Source: Paramacrobiotus metropolitanus (lineage: Eukaryota > Tardigrada > Eutardigrada > Parachela > Macrobiotidae). From it: 64,000 nucleotides of DNA. The first letter of the stretch is position 1. Every line of letters starts with the position of its first letter. The notes beneath the pieces are model-generated. The model was not told where the DNA came from, did not search any database, and saw nothing but the letters and a program-made list of their open reading frames with translations. The stretch lies in contig NW_026570224.1 of NCBI RefSeq assembly GCF_019649055.1, positions 1,922,001 to 1,986,000 of the forward strand, read 5' to 3'. Positions 47,679 through 61,300 of this stretch are shown here, piece by piece. The position numbers were made by a program, and so were the translations under genes.

Positions 47679-49131
47679 ACAAGCTGTTAGTTATTGTACT
47701 TATTGTTTAAACTTCCACTCGAAACTGAGAATCTTTGACACTTTTGTTTTGAAAGCTGACATCGATTCCAAACAAGTTAGCACAATATATTTGTAGCCTA
47801 TCTGTTGTTTCTAGCCGGATAATTTTGCCAGTTGTTCACTGCTTTGGCTTCCAGGCCCATTGACACTTTCGTTTTCGCGTTTTTAGAATAATCTCTGTTT
47901 TAGGCCGCTGTGTAATCGTTAACTTGGCTTAGGTGTTGGTGTTTTTACCTCGTTTTTGAAGCGTTTTACCTTATCGGACGGTTCACAAATATGATAATGT
48001 TATGTAATTAAAAATTCACAGTTTCTCACCTGGATTCATTGTGTGTTCGATTTGTGAAAAATGTTTGGGGAGCTTGCGTGTTACACCGTAAAAAAAAACA
48101 TGTTAGAAACGTTCGCTGCATTCCTGATACCAGAGAAATTGAACGTTTTACTTATACGCACTGTGTTGTGTTGTAATATTAATAATAATGTTAGGTCACA
48201 TTATTAAAATTATTTTACTTTCACGTTTTCTTCAGCAGACTATTTCCCTAGTGGTGGAGCCATAACAGAGTGCGTATAAGTAAAGCGTTCACTTCATTTT
48301 GTACTGTACTTCTGTATACGTAGGGTAGTAAGGTGGGATGTTTCCTTTCTAATACTTCTAGTCGGAACTTAAGTTTCAACTTTCCTTTACTATTACAGTA
48401 CTAAATTACTAATCGACAAAAACAAAAAGCAGGATGATATCTCCCGCTCTATTTTATTGTAACAGAAGCTCTTCGTGCAGTTATTTTGACTGAAACGAAA
48501 CTGCTCAGATAACTTTGGTACCAACCTCCAGCAGGTACGCAAGTTTGACTAATAGCCTATCTGTAGGAGTACAGTAGAAGGATGTATGTATTGTACAACA
48601 TCTTTATTCTGTAGAAGTATACCGTACAAGCTGAGCACGGATAAGGTACGGGTTTCTACTATAATTAAATTATTGCATTCCTCTAATAAAATACTTGTTC
48701 TACACATTCTGTACCTACTACCAACTATCACGGACTGTAAAGTGTGAAGCAATAATTTAATTTCATATTTGTTGAGACGCTTTAAAGTAACGTATGTACT
48801 GTATCATTTCACTTTTATCACGCATTTAACAAATCGATCAGGACCAACTATCAGCACAAAAACTAAAGATTTAAACTGACAGCAACTAGAATTTTTAAAA
48901 TACATACAATTGTCACTAATTCACCGGAAAACATATCAAAACGGTTGCTGTAGCAGCATTTTAAACAGTTGCTCTACAGAATTCAGGAGGTGTTACGGCA
49001 GACAGTCTTCTACATTTGCGCTACATATCCGCTCGCGTTACATAGGTTAATATTGCTGCGAAATAACTTATTACACGAAATAAAAAAAACATCTCGAACA
49101 GGCTTGCACATTACATTGGGGTACATTATTT
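47679..49131. other. convergent spacer, Myb-SANT gene / stonin
   Basis: 1.45 kb between facing stop codons, so it holds both 3' UTRs. ATTAAA at 48007-48012 may serve the plus-strand gene; TTTATT at 48603-48608 (AATAAA on minus) may serve stonin. A 150-bp inverted-repeat element lies at 48141-48290. Confidence 0.5.
48141..48290. mobile_element. MITE-like element with 27-bp terminal inverted repeats
   Basis: The left end (48141-48167, GAACGTTTTACTTATACGCA-CTGTGTT) and right end (48264-48290, reverse complement GAACGCTTTACTTATACGCA-CTCTGTT) match at 25 of 27 positions. The 96-bp middle is AT-rich and non-coding. Size and structure fit a miniature inverted-repeat element. No obvious target-site duplication was seen in the flanks (AAATT / ACTTC). 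Confidence 0.65.
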
Positions 49132-52100
49132 TCACAGTTCTTGGGAATTGGCGCCGTACATCTGGACATCGCCACGATCAATTTTGTAGTCTATCTCAAC
49201 GGTGTAATCGTATTTGGATAAGTATTTGACCCATTTTTCGGGTGGTTCTTCGGTGGTGGCGGAAATACTGCGCAAAGTAGTGTGTGAAGCTGTGGCAGCG
49301 GGCATTGTAAATTCGACTTCGGCGCTCTGCTCAAACCGTTCCGGCATAGCATCATAAGCATTAAGGGTCAGCCGACAGGAGAGCATGTGGTTGGCATATG
49401 CTCCTATAGGAAGTTTTGAATGCTTCACTGAATGCTGTATCACAATCATTCAAGGTTTTCGTTAATGATATAAGCTTTCTTAATTATGCCACTGAACAGT
49501 GAACACAGCGCAAAAATATCTATGTCCTTGCAGAAACACTATCCCGGTAACATTTACAGTGGTTAGGCTCAAATTCGAAATTGTGGGAACAGTCGGTCAC
49601 CTTGCAGTACCCGTGAAACTCACCTTGACCTTCTTTCGGTAAGCGGCTTATTCTCCAAACCAGTGAACGGAAAACATGCTCATATCTCGCAGATCCGGTT
49701 GAAACCTCGATCATACTGTTTTGTTCAGCATGCGGATCTTGCGCAGCTGTCCGTAATTTCTCCGACATGCCCTGTGGTCATAAAATCTGGTAAATACAGA
49801 GATCAGATCAAATTTCGAATATCAACTTACTTTAATTAGTCCCGTTGTTTTCTTCGTAGCATGTTTCGCCCCGTAGCCAAAAAGGGTCTCCGTGCGAAAC
49901 AGGTACACCCATCGTTCGGGGATGGGCACACGAATCTGAATGTCATCGCAAGGCTGTGCTCGTTTCCGTGTGTAGTAACTAGTGGTCATCGCTTCCACTC
50001 TTATCAGCACCTTGTAGCCTTCCATCGTGATAATAGCTTTGACGGCCAGTGGTAATTCCCGGTTTTTAGGCGGCCGTACACGAAAGCGTACTAATTCGAA
50101 AAAGGTCGCATCTGGCGGGATGAATTTGATCATCTTGGATTGACTGTACTCTTCTTTGGATACGCAGTGATGCAGGTCAACGCTTTCCATGCGAATCCAC
50201 TCCTCGGTGTAGATGGGCAGAATATCGTGCCGTCCCACCACTTCCTTTCCACGCCGCACGATATCATTCAGACCGAACTCCACTGTTGGCATGCCAGACA
50301 CAAAACACAGACAGAACACCCGTACGCGACCTTTGCGTTCGGAAATAATCCCCGATTTGTCCACTCGCGCGGTAAATTCATCAATCACATGCGCTTGGAC
50401 CTCCTCCTGCTTGTAGCTCATAGGCCGTTCCCGTACCATCGGCATTCGGAATAATGCATCCTCAATTGCGTGCATAAAATTTTTTAATGTTCGCACACTA
50501 ATACATCCGAATTTGAGCAACTCCGTCGTCTGTGAGGCATGCTCGAGCGGTAATCCCAGCTTGGTAATTTGGCCTTTTGTGATCTTGGGAATCTGGCCGG
50601 GTCGGATGCCCACGCGTTCCTTATAAAAGACATACTCTAGCTTGGTGGTGTGGATCTTGGTAAAGACATCCAGCTGCTGGATCGATATTTCAGTGATCAT
50701 GTACTGTCCCGAGAGGGGAACTTCATGAAAAGGTTTCTGATCGTCGGCTTTATTGAACAACTGCAGCACGGTATCCGTTAACTTAACGTGGATTTGCTTC
50801 CAAAATCGATTGCCTGTCAGTGTTTTCTTGGGTGGCCAGCGCAGCAGCAAGTCCCAGGATGTCTGCGGCAGATCCCAAGTAAATTCAGCTAACGGCTGAC
50901 TGTCATCTTCATCAAACAACGGCGTCTGCACAGATGCGGATGTGCGACGTGAGGCGTTGGACGTCACTGAACTGCGCCGGTTCACACTCTGCTTGCGTAC
51001 CGGCAGCCCTTCTGGCCGTTGTGGTGAATCCCATATATCAAATTTATCATCCTCAGCGCCGGTAATCGCGTTAGTCGTTGGTGGAGGTATGGGTGATTCT
51101 TCCGGTACGATGGTTGCAAAAGGATCGAAGAAGGAATTGTCCAGATTATTCGTGTCCAAATTAATCTTTTCTGGGGCATTGCTCTTGTACTTGGCGATTA
51201 ATTCCAGGACATTTGCTTCATCATTTCCTGCCGAGGCGTTTTGTGCATTTGCTTGACTGGCGCTGAAGGGGTCACTATCAAAATCCGTAACAAAGGCCGC
51301 TGATTGCTCCGCTGCTTCTTCTCCCCACGCGCTGGCTGATTTCACCGGAATCGCCTGTGCTTGTCTGGCTGGTAACGGGCTCGATTCACTCCGTCCCACC
51401 ATACTAGCTACTTGTGAGACAATTCTGGCTCCGGGCTCTGGTTGACCTAGCGGTACGGTGGCTACTTCCTCATCTGGGCTTTCGTCCTGAGTATGCCCAA
51501 ATGTCGCCGCAAATGTTGCATCAGAGTCTTGCGATGTTGAGTTGAGAAACATGTCTTTGCGGGACATCGCCGGGGTAGGTGCTGGTGAAACAGCGGGACT
51601 TGGCCTTGGTGGGACTGCAGGGCGGGGTGGTACGGGTGGAAGCCGACGCTCTTCAGGTCGAGCAGGTGGCGGTGGAGGAACAGGTGAAGTATTTGCCGGT
51701 GCATCCCATGCTTCCCACCCTTGGATCACTGGAATCTTTGCACCTTCGGGAGCTGCTTCTTCTTCCCATGGATTTGCCTGTCTTTCCGGAGGGACAGTTG
51801 ATGGTTTACTTACAGAAGCATCTAAATAAAAAAAGCAAATTTTGTTCACTATTGCTTCTAAACATCGGATATTCAGTTATACGGTATAATGAATAAACGA
51901 CATCAACATTTTTTGAATATTTGTAAAAATATTTTACACATATGCTGTGAAAAACCGCAGAAATATGCGGGTAAACACCGACGCACCGGGCAGTCCAAAG
52001 GGATCGTCAAGCGGTCCAGGCGACTCCGACACTAGGCTTGGTTGTGTAATATAGCCTGAATCTCCAAATCCGTCCGGGTCTGCCACCTCCGGTGCTGCTG

Positions 52101-55100
52101 TAGTATTTGTCTCAAAGCCGGTGTTAAAGGGGTCAGCTACCACTTCGGACACCGTACTCTCAGCCGCAGCATCGCTAGCAGCTGGTGCATCGAAAAGACC
52201 AAGTAAGTCATCGATATTAGAAGTCTTTGTGGCAAGAGCACTTTTGGCGGCAGGAGGAGTTGGTTGAGGTTGCGATACGGCCGTTGAGGTTATCGACGCT
52301 GGCATCTCGATACCTTTTACATCTTTATTTTTCATGCTACCCGCTTTAGGTCGGGCAATTGGCTTAATGTCGGTGGAGATCACTTTCGGAGGTTCAGGCA
52401 CTACACGAGGCTTTACCGGGGCAGCTTTTGCTGGCACCGAGGTCACCGGTTTTGAAGGCTGGGGTGGCGGTACAGGTGCACCAAAAAAATCCGCCAGTTC
52501 ATCGGATACGGAAACGGCAGTTGGCTCGGCGCTTTGAGCATGTGACAAGTTAGCCGGTGTCGGGGAAGAGGAGGTGACGCTCGTTTCGGTCTTTTTAGAT
52601 GGTGGAGGTGGTCGGGCCGGGGATGGTTTTCCTTTTGGGGGAGGAGGACGAGATGGTGGGCCTTTCTTTTGATTATCAGTTGTTGCTGCCACAGACGCAG
52701 AAGTTTCATATAACCCCAGCAGATCGTTGACGTTATTGCTAGCGTCAGGCACAGCGCTTTGAGCAGCTGGATAGCCTGATGGCTTGTCCTCGTGTGGGGG
52801 AGATGTGGGCGTATGGAGTGGAGTGATTTTCTGCTTTGCCTGATCCACTGCACCTTGCACCCGAGCGGTGAGTTTTTGATATTCCTGCCACTGTTGCGAA
52901 TATGCCTGTGCAGATTGAACCTGCTGTTGACCAGGGGCGCCGGGTGCTTGTGCTTGCGGCATTCCCACGTAGTTCTGCTCCATTTCGTCGAATAGGTCTT
53001 TCTTTTTTCCTGAGGAATATTTTCCTTTTGTTATTAAATTCACAATTTTCTTTTTTGATGGTTTCAGCCCTGCAATTACATAATTTTGTAAGTCGTAAGG
53101 ATAATACGTTAAAATAACTTAAATTATGAAGTTACATGAAATCTTTTTCTCCGTTTATATATGTATTGCATCTAGAAAATGTTGGGTCATCTTATAGAAG
53201 TGCAAAGTAACTGCTTTTTAATACCAGCAAAATTCGTTTTTGCAACCTGTAAAATTATTCAGTATAGAGTATACACATAAAAATAATGTTAAAGTTAAAC
53301 GGTGAAGTACGTTAAAGAAAGTAATAGAAAGTTCTGTAGATCTGCAGACAGATGACCTTATTAATTTTAATTAAGCTTAAATGTAAAAATGTGAAGGAAT
53401 TGTAGAAGTAACATCCAAATCAGCTTTCCTCTCTCGGTTTGTATGCAGAAAATTGCCCTACTCACGCTTAACATATTAATAGCGTCATAAATCACAAAGC
53501 CGTAAATTGTATGGATTATATGAACACAAGTGCTACTGGAACTTAAGTATATGCCCAGGACGCCTGTCACAACGCAAACTTTAGTAGGATGCGCTGAATG
53601 TTTCCACTGATTGTAAATTCACCTCTTTCAGTAACACTTATTTAATACTTGACATTTCGTTCTCGTAACGCAGCAGTTCGGTAATGAAAGCCAAACACTA
53701 ACTCGCAACAACTTAGAAAAAATTCTAAAATATTTAAGTATTGCCGAAACCATTAGTACACTGAGCAGAATAATAAGGGCGAAAGAAATCCCGGGTTTTT
53801 CTGTTTTACAGAGTGACGTTAAGCCAGTTTTTGTATGCATGAAATTTGCGTGCCCAAGAACCAGCGTTTCTGCTCCGGTTATGCTACTGCTAGTCGAGTT
53901 ACAAATTTCAACATATGTTGCTGCAAATTGCAATACACACAATTTAACAATCACTACTTTTAAAATACTAAAAGCAAATTGATGAAAGAGACATAATTCC
54001 ACGCGATAAATTTAACAACAGACATTTACACGCAATAAGTTTGCTTATGTGAGCCGGTAGTGGCAGTCTTACCTTTTGCTACCTTTATATATCCTGGTAC
54101 AGCTGTTTCCTTTTTCTTTGGCTCGGGTCTCATGTTTCCATATGGTAAGACTTCTTCCGTATCATCAAACAATCGCTCTTTGGGCAATGTGGAGGTTAAT
54201 TGGTGTTGAACGGAAGCCGCGGCTGCAGTTTCATCTTCGTCGCTTGTGTCGGCATATTGTTCCGTATGAGCCGCAGTTTCCGGTTGAACGTAGGCGTTAA
54301 ATGTGGGCCATTCTGGTTCAGGCGCTGCTTGGTTTGCTCCCCATGATTGATCATAATAGTCCGCACTCGGCTGTGATTCCGTCGTATTACCGTAAGCGGA
54401 ATCATAGGTTTGATCGTAATTATAGGATGATGTTTGCTCATAATTGCTGGTGGACGAATAGTCGGGTTCTGCAGCAGTGCTACCTCCAGAGTACTGAGAA
54501 TAGTAGTCGGTTTGATGAGCTGAATAAGGCTGTTCTTCGGTCTGCTGGTATAATCCAGCATGCTCATCCGTATAGCCGGCAAATGATTGTTGTGCCGCGG
54601 CACCGTAGTAATAATCATAGTACTCTTGTGAATTTATGTCATAACCAGTGCCGTGCGGGTCATAGATAGCGGGATCATATGCCGGCTGCTCATATGCCGC
54701 TACATCCGCCGTTGCATGCTGCTGCTGGCTGACATCCGGCTGTACAGGCAGCACCTCATGTTCCGCAACCGCATTACCTGCACGCTCATCCTTAACTTCC
54801 TCTTCAGTCTCAACAACGTCAGCGGCACCTTGGAGTAGCGGCTCAACGGTTTCTTCTTCCGGGACGATTTGAGTGCTCTCCGTGGTCTCATCTTCGGGAT
54901 TCTCCTCTACATCCAGTGACGTATACGGGACTTTTGATAATCTCCGATGTTTTGTTTGCATGGCATAATCAATATCTGTTTGATCAATAGCAGTATCCTC
55001 TACTAAGGGCTGGAATGATGCATCACGCTCAGTGCTGTCGGTTGGCACAGTGTGCAGTGGTGCAGCTGGAGCGCTGATATCGTCAGGGTTCGGCTCTTCA

Positions 55101-58100
55101 TCGGCTTCAGCGTCCTCAGCCTCCAGCAACGGTGATTGTTCCTGTTCGAGCTGATGTTGGTTATTCATGGTAATAGCATCGGGCGAAGGGCCAGTTGGTT
55201 CGTAATGTTGTGACGGTTGTTGTACATTACTGACAGCAAATGCAGTTGCCAGATTGTCCTGCGCTGAATGCTGCAGGGGAATGCTATCGTCTACACGATT
55301 GTTCGCACTCGCAATATCGATCGCCGATGGATCCGACATGACGACGTCATGACCCATCGGATCGGCCTGACTGCCAAGCACAACTGCCACACCGTCAACA
55401 TTGCTGGTGATGGTGTAATCATTCATAGCGCTTTCCTCACCCGTGTTATCTAAAATAACTTGTGCCTGGTAGGAAGTGCCAGTGTTGTTCCCATAATACG
55501 AGGTGTCGGTGTAATAGGCAGCGCTGCTGTCAGCACCTGTACCATCCGGCGCAGGTGGCTGCCAGGATTCGTAGTATCCTTGTGTATAATAACCATTATC
55601 AGCGGTATAACCTTGATCCGTATAATAATAGGCACTGGGATCATAATTCAGATTTCCCTCGGTCTGGTAATAACCGGCAGCGTAATCCGACCAAGCAGCC
55701 GCTTGACCGGCGTCAGGCACTTGGGCATTTGCTTCGTCGGAAACGGGAACTTGCGGAACGGCAGCGACTTCGTGCACTGTGGAAGCTTCGGGAATTTGGT
55801 TGACTGTTTTCGGAGGCGGAGGCGCCGTGGCTTTGCGGGTGGGGGCGGGGGGCGCTTTGCGCAGAGGCACGGTTTGTGTAGGAGGGGCAGTGGTCGCTGG
55901 TTGGACGACTTCTGTAGCGAGGGGTGATTCTTTGGAAGAATTTACGGAATCCATTACTTGAGCAGCTGATTCAACAGTGGAGACAACATTAATCGGGCTG
56001 ACTACCTCTACATGTACAGTCGGCTGATTCTCTTCTGTAACATGTACAGTCGGGAAGTCATCGTGATGCGGAGTGCTAGAGGGTGTGGGCTCAGCAAACG
56101 AATTTGTGGAACTACTATTAGCTGTTTGCGTAAATGCATTGCCGGAGAAGTCGTCGAATGATGTTGAGCGGGAATGATCGGATTCGTCAGCTGAATGCGC
56201 CGATCCATCCTGCTGCGGTGGATCCCAGCAGATCGATGGACTGGGCGTGACTACCGTTATCACCCGGTGCTCTTGCGGCGTCCAGGCTGTTTCAATAATA
56301 ACAGGAATGGGTAGCTGATTGCTGTGGGAGGCGTGGTCATCTATCTCAAAGTCCGCCCAGGAAGATCCGTGCTCGTCGACAGCTTCGCTTCCCTTAGACC
56401 GCTCCAGACGTGAACGGCGCTTATTCAGTAATCCTTGTTCACAGAAATTGCGCCAATTCTCGGGATCGGCTTGTCGATCTTTTGCTGGCTTGCCGGTGGT
56501 GGTATCTTCGTCAAGTGAATGGTCCTGGTTTAAATGGAGATTCAGTTTAATGCGCTGCGTCGGCGAGGAAGCCGGCTGTTTTTCTGCCTCGGCAACATAA
56601 GCGTTCAAATCAACAACGGCTATCTCGCGTGTCTGTGATCGTGGACGCTCTACCGGTGCAGTGCGGAATGTCTGTCGCTTTTCTCGCTCATCTTTTACCC
56701 TTTTTTTAAGCAGTATCAGTTCTTCTTGCGCTTTTTGTTTCAACATCTTATCAAGTAGATCACTCGTTGAACTGGCTTCTTCGTCTTGTTCTTCGACGGT
56801 CAGCAGCGTTTCACCTTTCTTCTTTTCTTCTTCTATTTCCGCTAGTGGACTACTCGGATGTTCTTGTTCGACAATGGCCTGGGTGGTGTGTGGAATGTCA
56901 GGTGTATTATCGTCCGTTGGTAGTGGTTGATGGTGCGCATGCGGAGGGGACGGTCGCTTCTTCTCCGTCTCCCGTATTTCCTCATCCTCCTGGATAGAAA
57001 ATTTCTTGGTCACTTCGAATGGTGAAGGTGGGTTAGAAGGGGATTTATTACTTATGTTAGAATGACTATCCCTATGACCGTGTCCGTGCACGTGATGATG
57101 CGGATGATGACTCCAGACAGCGCCCAGTGACAGTCGATGCGCTGTGTGTAAATTCTCCGGCTCTGGTGGTGTAGATTTGGAGCGACGCCGGTTATTTTCG
57201 CCGTGCCCCGGAGTATGATGAACATCTGCGTGAGTTGTTAGTGCATGCTCATGATTAGCGTGATCACCAATGTGTGCCATGCGAGTACGATCAATTAGCG
57301 CTTGCAGCTTACTAAAAGCATGTGATTCCTTCTTATTGCGTGAAGGTTTAGGTGAGAGACTATGTGAAGGCATCGTACGGTTCATGCTGCCGGGGCGGTC
57401 ACGGTCAATTCGGTTTGCATCCACACTCAAAGCACCACCACCGCCAGCCCCACGTGCACCGGCTGCATCAAACTCATCTGTACCTAATTCCATCTCTGCC
57501 GCCACAATTTCTGTCCGATTCAATAAGGCCTCCAATTTGGTCGTGGCGATACTCTTCTTCTTCCGCCGCGGTGAAAGACTGGCAATACGCTGCCGAATTT
57601 GTAGCATGGGGGATACTGAGCGGGATGACGCTGAACCGGTGTCGTCTCGGGTTTTCTTGTTAAATGGACTACGGAAACTGGAAGAGCGGGATTTCGATTC
57701 GGACTTCTCACTTACACCCGACGTGGCCGACACGACGCTGGCCTTCTTCCCCAGCAGGCTGCGTTTGCGTTCACCTTTCTCCGGTGGCGGAGCTGTTGCA
57801 GCGGCTGATTTCGTTGTTGGGTTCTCCATTTTTTGCACTTTACTAAAACTGGTCGGCGACTTCTTTTGCTTCCTCGTCAGATCGAGTGTACTAGGACGCG
57901 TGGGTGACGGTGCCCTTAAATCCGCATCTGGCTCGGGCTGAAGAGATTCCTGCTTCTCATATTTCTCCGCGCGAGATGGCGCCGGTGCCGGAGCGGCTCG
58001 GAAATGCACCGCAGCTGCCTGGTGCAGTTCGGTCATCGGCTCTTGGTCAAAAGATGTCTGCGACTGTGAGCTCTTCCTCTGCTTTGATGGGCCTTTTACT

Positions 58101-58345
58101 CCGTCTCTAAGAGCACTGCGATCAGTTTGGCAAGCAATCGAACGGGTTTTTACGGCAGCTGTATTTTCCTCCATTATACTCGTTTGGCAAAGAACACCAA
58201 TGCGAGCGGATTTTTTCCCGGTGTGTTGGTCAGTTTGACCAAGGTTACACAAATCTTCTTCGAACGAATTACCCTCTGAACTTAGACCTCGATCAAACGA
58301 AGCCAGGGGCGCAGGTCCAAGCTGTTTCTGCCGTTTTCTCGGCAT
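49132..58345 (-). CDS. stonin / UNC-41 / stoned B homologue with giant disordered N-terminus
   Basis: Endocytic adaptor that links synaptotagmin to AP-2 and clathrin during synaptic-vesicle retrieval. The exons in coding order are 58345-54073, 53069-51987, 51821-49831, 49771-49558 and 49427-49132: 7857 nt, 2618 aa, phases 1, 1, 0, 1. The ATG (MPRKRQKQ) follows an in-frame TAA and a likely 5' UTR acceptor near 58380. Residues 1-1424 (exon 1) are low complexity: CQT motifs near 50-75, a His-rich tract near 410, Pro-rich stretches, and two Tyr-rich tracts at ~885-970 and ~1208-1335. Exons 2-3 carry DPF/NPW motifs (AP-2 ear ligands): DPFNTGF, DDPFGLP, NPWEEE, DPFSAS, DPFATI. The stonin homology domain spans ~2100-2260 (SWDLLLRWPPKKTLTGNRFW) and the mu-homology domain ~2260-2600 (EFTMPAATASHTTLRS, EKWVKYLSKYDYTVEI). 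Known homologues are much shorter (fly StnB about 1260 aa). Confidence 0.92.
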
Positions 58346-61300
58346 GGAGAATGCCAACGGGATCTCGCGAAGTTATGACCTGCAAATCACAAGCAGTGAA
58401 CCAACAGTCGTAAGGATTTTTGACTTTCGGTCAATCAAAGAGTGACCGCGCTAAAAGATTATTATATACAGATGATTACAAGTACTTCACTGCATTTTTA
58501 ATTGCGAGATTAATCCACTCACAGCTTCAGTTGGAACGTATCATTTCTAACAATCGGTGTAATAAAACAGATCCAGATTTTCTGTTAATTATTTGATTAG
58601 TAATTGTACTCTTAATATCTACTGGACTGTTTAAAGGTCAACAGAGAATGTCAGTGCTTCTTTCAATATAGGTAAAAGTTGGCAGCATAAAAAAGTTCAA
58701 TCTATAGAATAAGTCCACATCGCTTAGGATACAATGCGTACTCGTACCGTCTGTATGTACGATAGTACAGTAATTTACATAAGTTTTTTTCGCTGCGAGC
58801 TTGCATTTTCTTTCCTTACTGAAATTAACAGTTGTGAAGTAACAGTTGTGGATACCTCCACGGGTTTGCGATCTTATCTCTTTAATAGTGTCAACTGTCA
58901 AGTGTCAACAATATTCTCTATGCCGACCACTAGTCTGAGTTGCAGCTATGTACTGCTATAAATATTTCCTCTGCCTAATTTATTTTTGTAAATGGGTATT
59001 ATAGATTAAAGATATTTTTTCTATTACTGTATCGGCGCAAAACATAATGAAAAATTATTATTTTAGGACGGTTACAAAAAACAATTTCATAGTCGCACAT
59101 ATTCTGAGGTCGATACCAATTACAGGAGTCACAGGGTCCAAATAACAAACACCGCAACGAAATGTAAACTAAACCAAAAAAGAATTGTCGGCAACGGATT
59201 ACCCACAGGCATTTCAAGTTGTAGGCACACGTCAATTCTTTACTCTTTATAGAGCATGAACAGCCTATTTAAGTAAAATGCCTAAAAATACTTCAAAGAG
59301 ATCCGAATATAACCTGCCAAAGCAAACCACGCAGAATCTCTACGCTTTACATATGTTCCCGTTCGATTATCATATGGCTGTCATTTCAAACTGATTCAGT
59401 CAAAAACTCTGTTTCTTTACTCCTTTGGCTTTGCATGCCGAATACTGCAGGTCATTAAGATACTTTGTGCGCCATTACACATCGTTTAGAATTGCTACAG
59501 TCACACTTGCGCTAATAAAATGCTCCCGTACGATTTTCTTAACTTCTAATATACTACATCCGTACGTCATTTATATATTCAGTGTCTTCTGCTAACGCCA
59601 TTACAGAATCCGCATGGCAAAAGTTGCGTAAATTTTCGACCGCCTGTTCCTGTAATACGGATGTAGAGTATTACGGGCGTAATTAAATAATTAGGTAGCT
59701 GCAAAAATCTCGCTCATGTTCCGCACTGCCCCGTGTTCAGTGACTTTCTACTTGGCTCATGCATTGGTATTTTTGTACCGAAAGCAATATCATTTAGATT
59801 TTTGTGTATGTGATGCAACCTGAACTTCAGTATTATAAACTAAGTGTCTGCCAAAATTGTGGGTCCAAAATATATGCGTACTCAAAACACTAACCTGGAT
59901 AATCATCTGTCTATCCTAATATTTCAGTGACAAGAACCGGATCTAGAGTTGATAAAAGACTGCACCTTGCTTTTTCAACTTTATGGGTTTGGTAATGGTA
60001 ATACTCTTTATAATAATTATGTTGCTCAACTTCAAGACAAAACTGTGCTATATACTCGTACATCCAAACATGCAGATATCGTAGGCTTTAAATACAGTAT
60101 GTACCGTACGGACGTTGTTGGAGGACATAATGTTCGGTAACACGACACTAGTGCAACAGACTTAACGTTACTAGATCCCCATCAAACGAGATGAAACTGA
60201 TTCCCAGGATAAGCTGGCAATATGAATTATTAACAGCTAACCTTTACAACACCTTACATAATACAATACTATATTAATTTCATTCATGGTTTTGCGGCGG
60301 AAGTAACCGCAACATCCTCTTCTACACATTTTCGACGAAGCTATCCGGTTATCAGCTTGCCCTTAGCAAAGAAGCACAACAAATTGCTATCGACGGAGGT
60401 ATATAATATCTTGTTCAAGTGCTCATGTATGTATTTGTGCTCTAATGTTTACTAGATGGGAAATAAATTTTATGATTACTTCTGTCATGTCAAGGCATGT
60501 CTGCATTCTGTGCACCAACTAGCATTACAATGCTAAAATTTCTAAACGTCCATTCCAATTCATATTCTTCCGGTTTTCATTGCCTGCTTCCAGATTTACT
60601 GTAGATCATGTTAATAAACGAATAACTGCTATAGTCCGGGAAATAACTCATCCAGTACAAAAATGTCGGTACCACTACCACCACCTATACCGGCATGGCG
60701 CCCATGAAAAAAATATGTCTTCCTCAGGCTTCCTGTATGTACACTACCGTAGTGAAGGTATAATCGACAACCTTCAACACAAATGCAACAACGCAGTGAA
60801 ATAAGCACACATGTTCATAGCTGATATAGGAACAATACAGCTTTCAGTTCTAGCAAATTCTGTAGATTCTCCCCATTTGGCGTGGTTTCAGAAAATCAAT
60901 CTATAAGTTATTTAATTAGTTATCAAACATATATATATGCATAGGACAGCACATATACACTTTTTTGCGTGTATTATAGCAATGCTTCATTAAAATTTTA
61001 GCAATTGTCCAAGCCATGTCTGATTTTAAAGTGTTTGTCTTTGTAATCATGCAAAACTTCCAACAGATAAAATTTATGATTATCCAAAAAAAGTTATGAA
61101 ATGCTCCAATATACGCGGTGACTCGAGTACCCAAAATTTTCAAAAACAATTTTTTTATGAGTTGAAAGTCTGCCGCACGAAAAAGGTTCCGCGCGCTGTA
61201 TGCTGTGGAGTGTTTCACTTTGTCTGCACGTATGGAAGCCATAATTACCGCTCTGGAAAAGGGGTTCATTTGTGCCCTCATGGCCCGGCATGAGAATCAA

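Noticed and set aside
57270-57941. Plus-strand 223-residue frame opposite stonin exon 1
   Set aside because: It lies antisense to a clearly real coding exon with biased composition, has no family resemblance and reads as a shadow. The other long plus-strand frames at 54-58 kb were rejected for the same reason.
60916-61281. Minus-strand 121-residue frame
   Set aside because: No domain, no splice-consistent neighbours, AT-rich codons. It looks like chance in spacer DNA.
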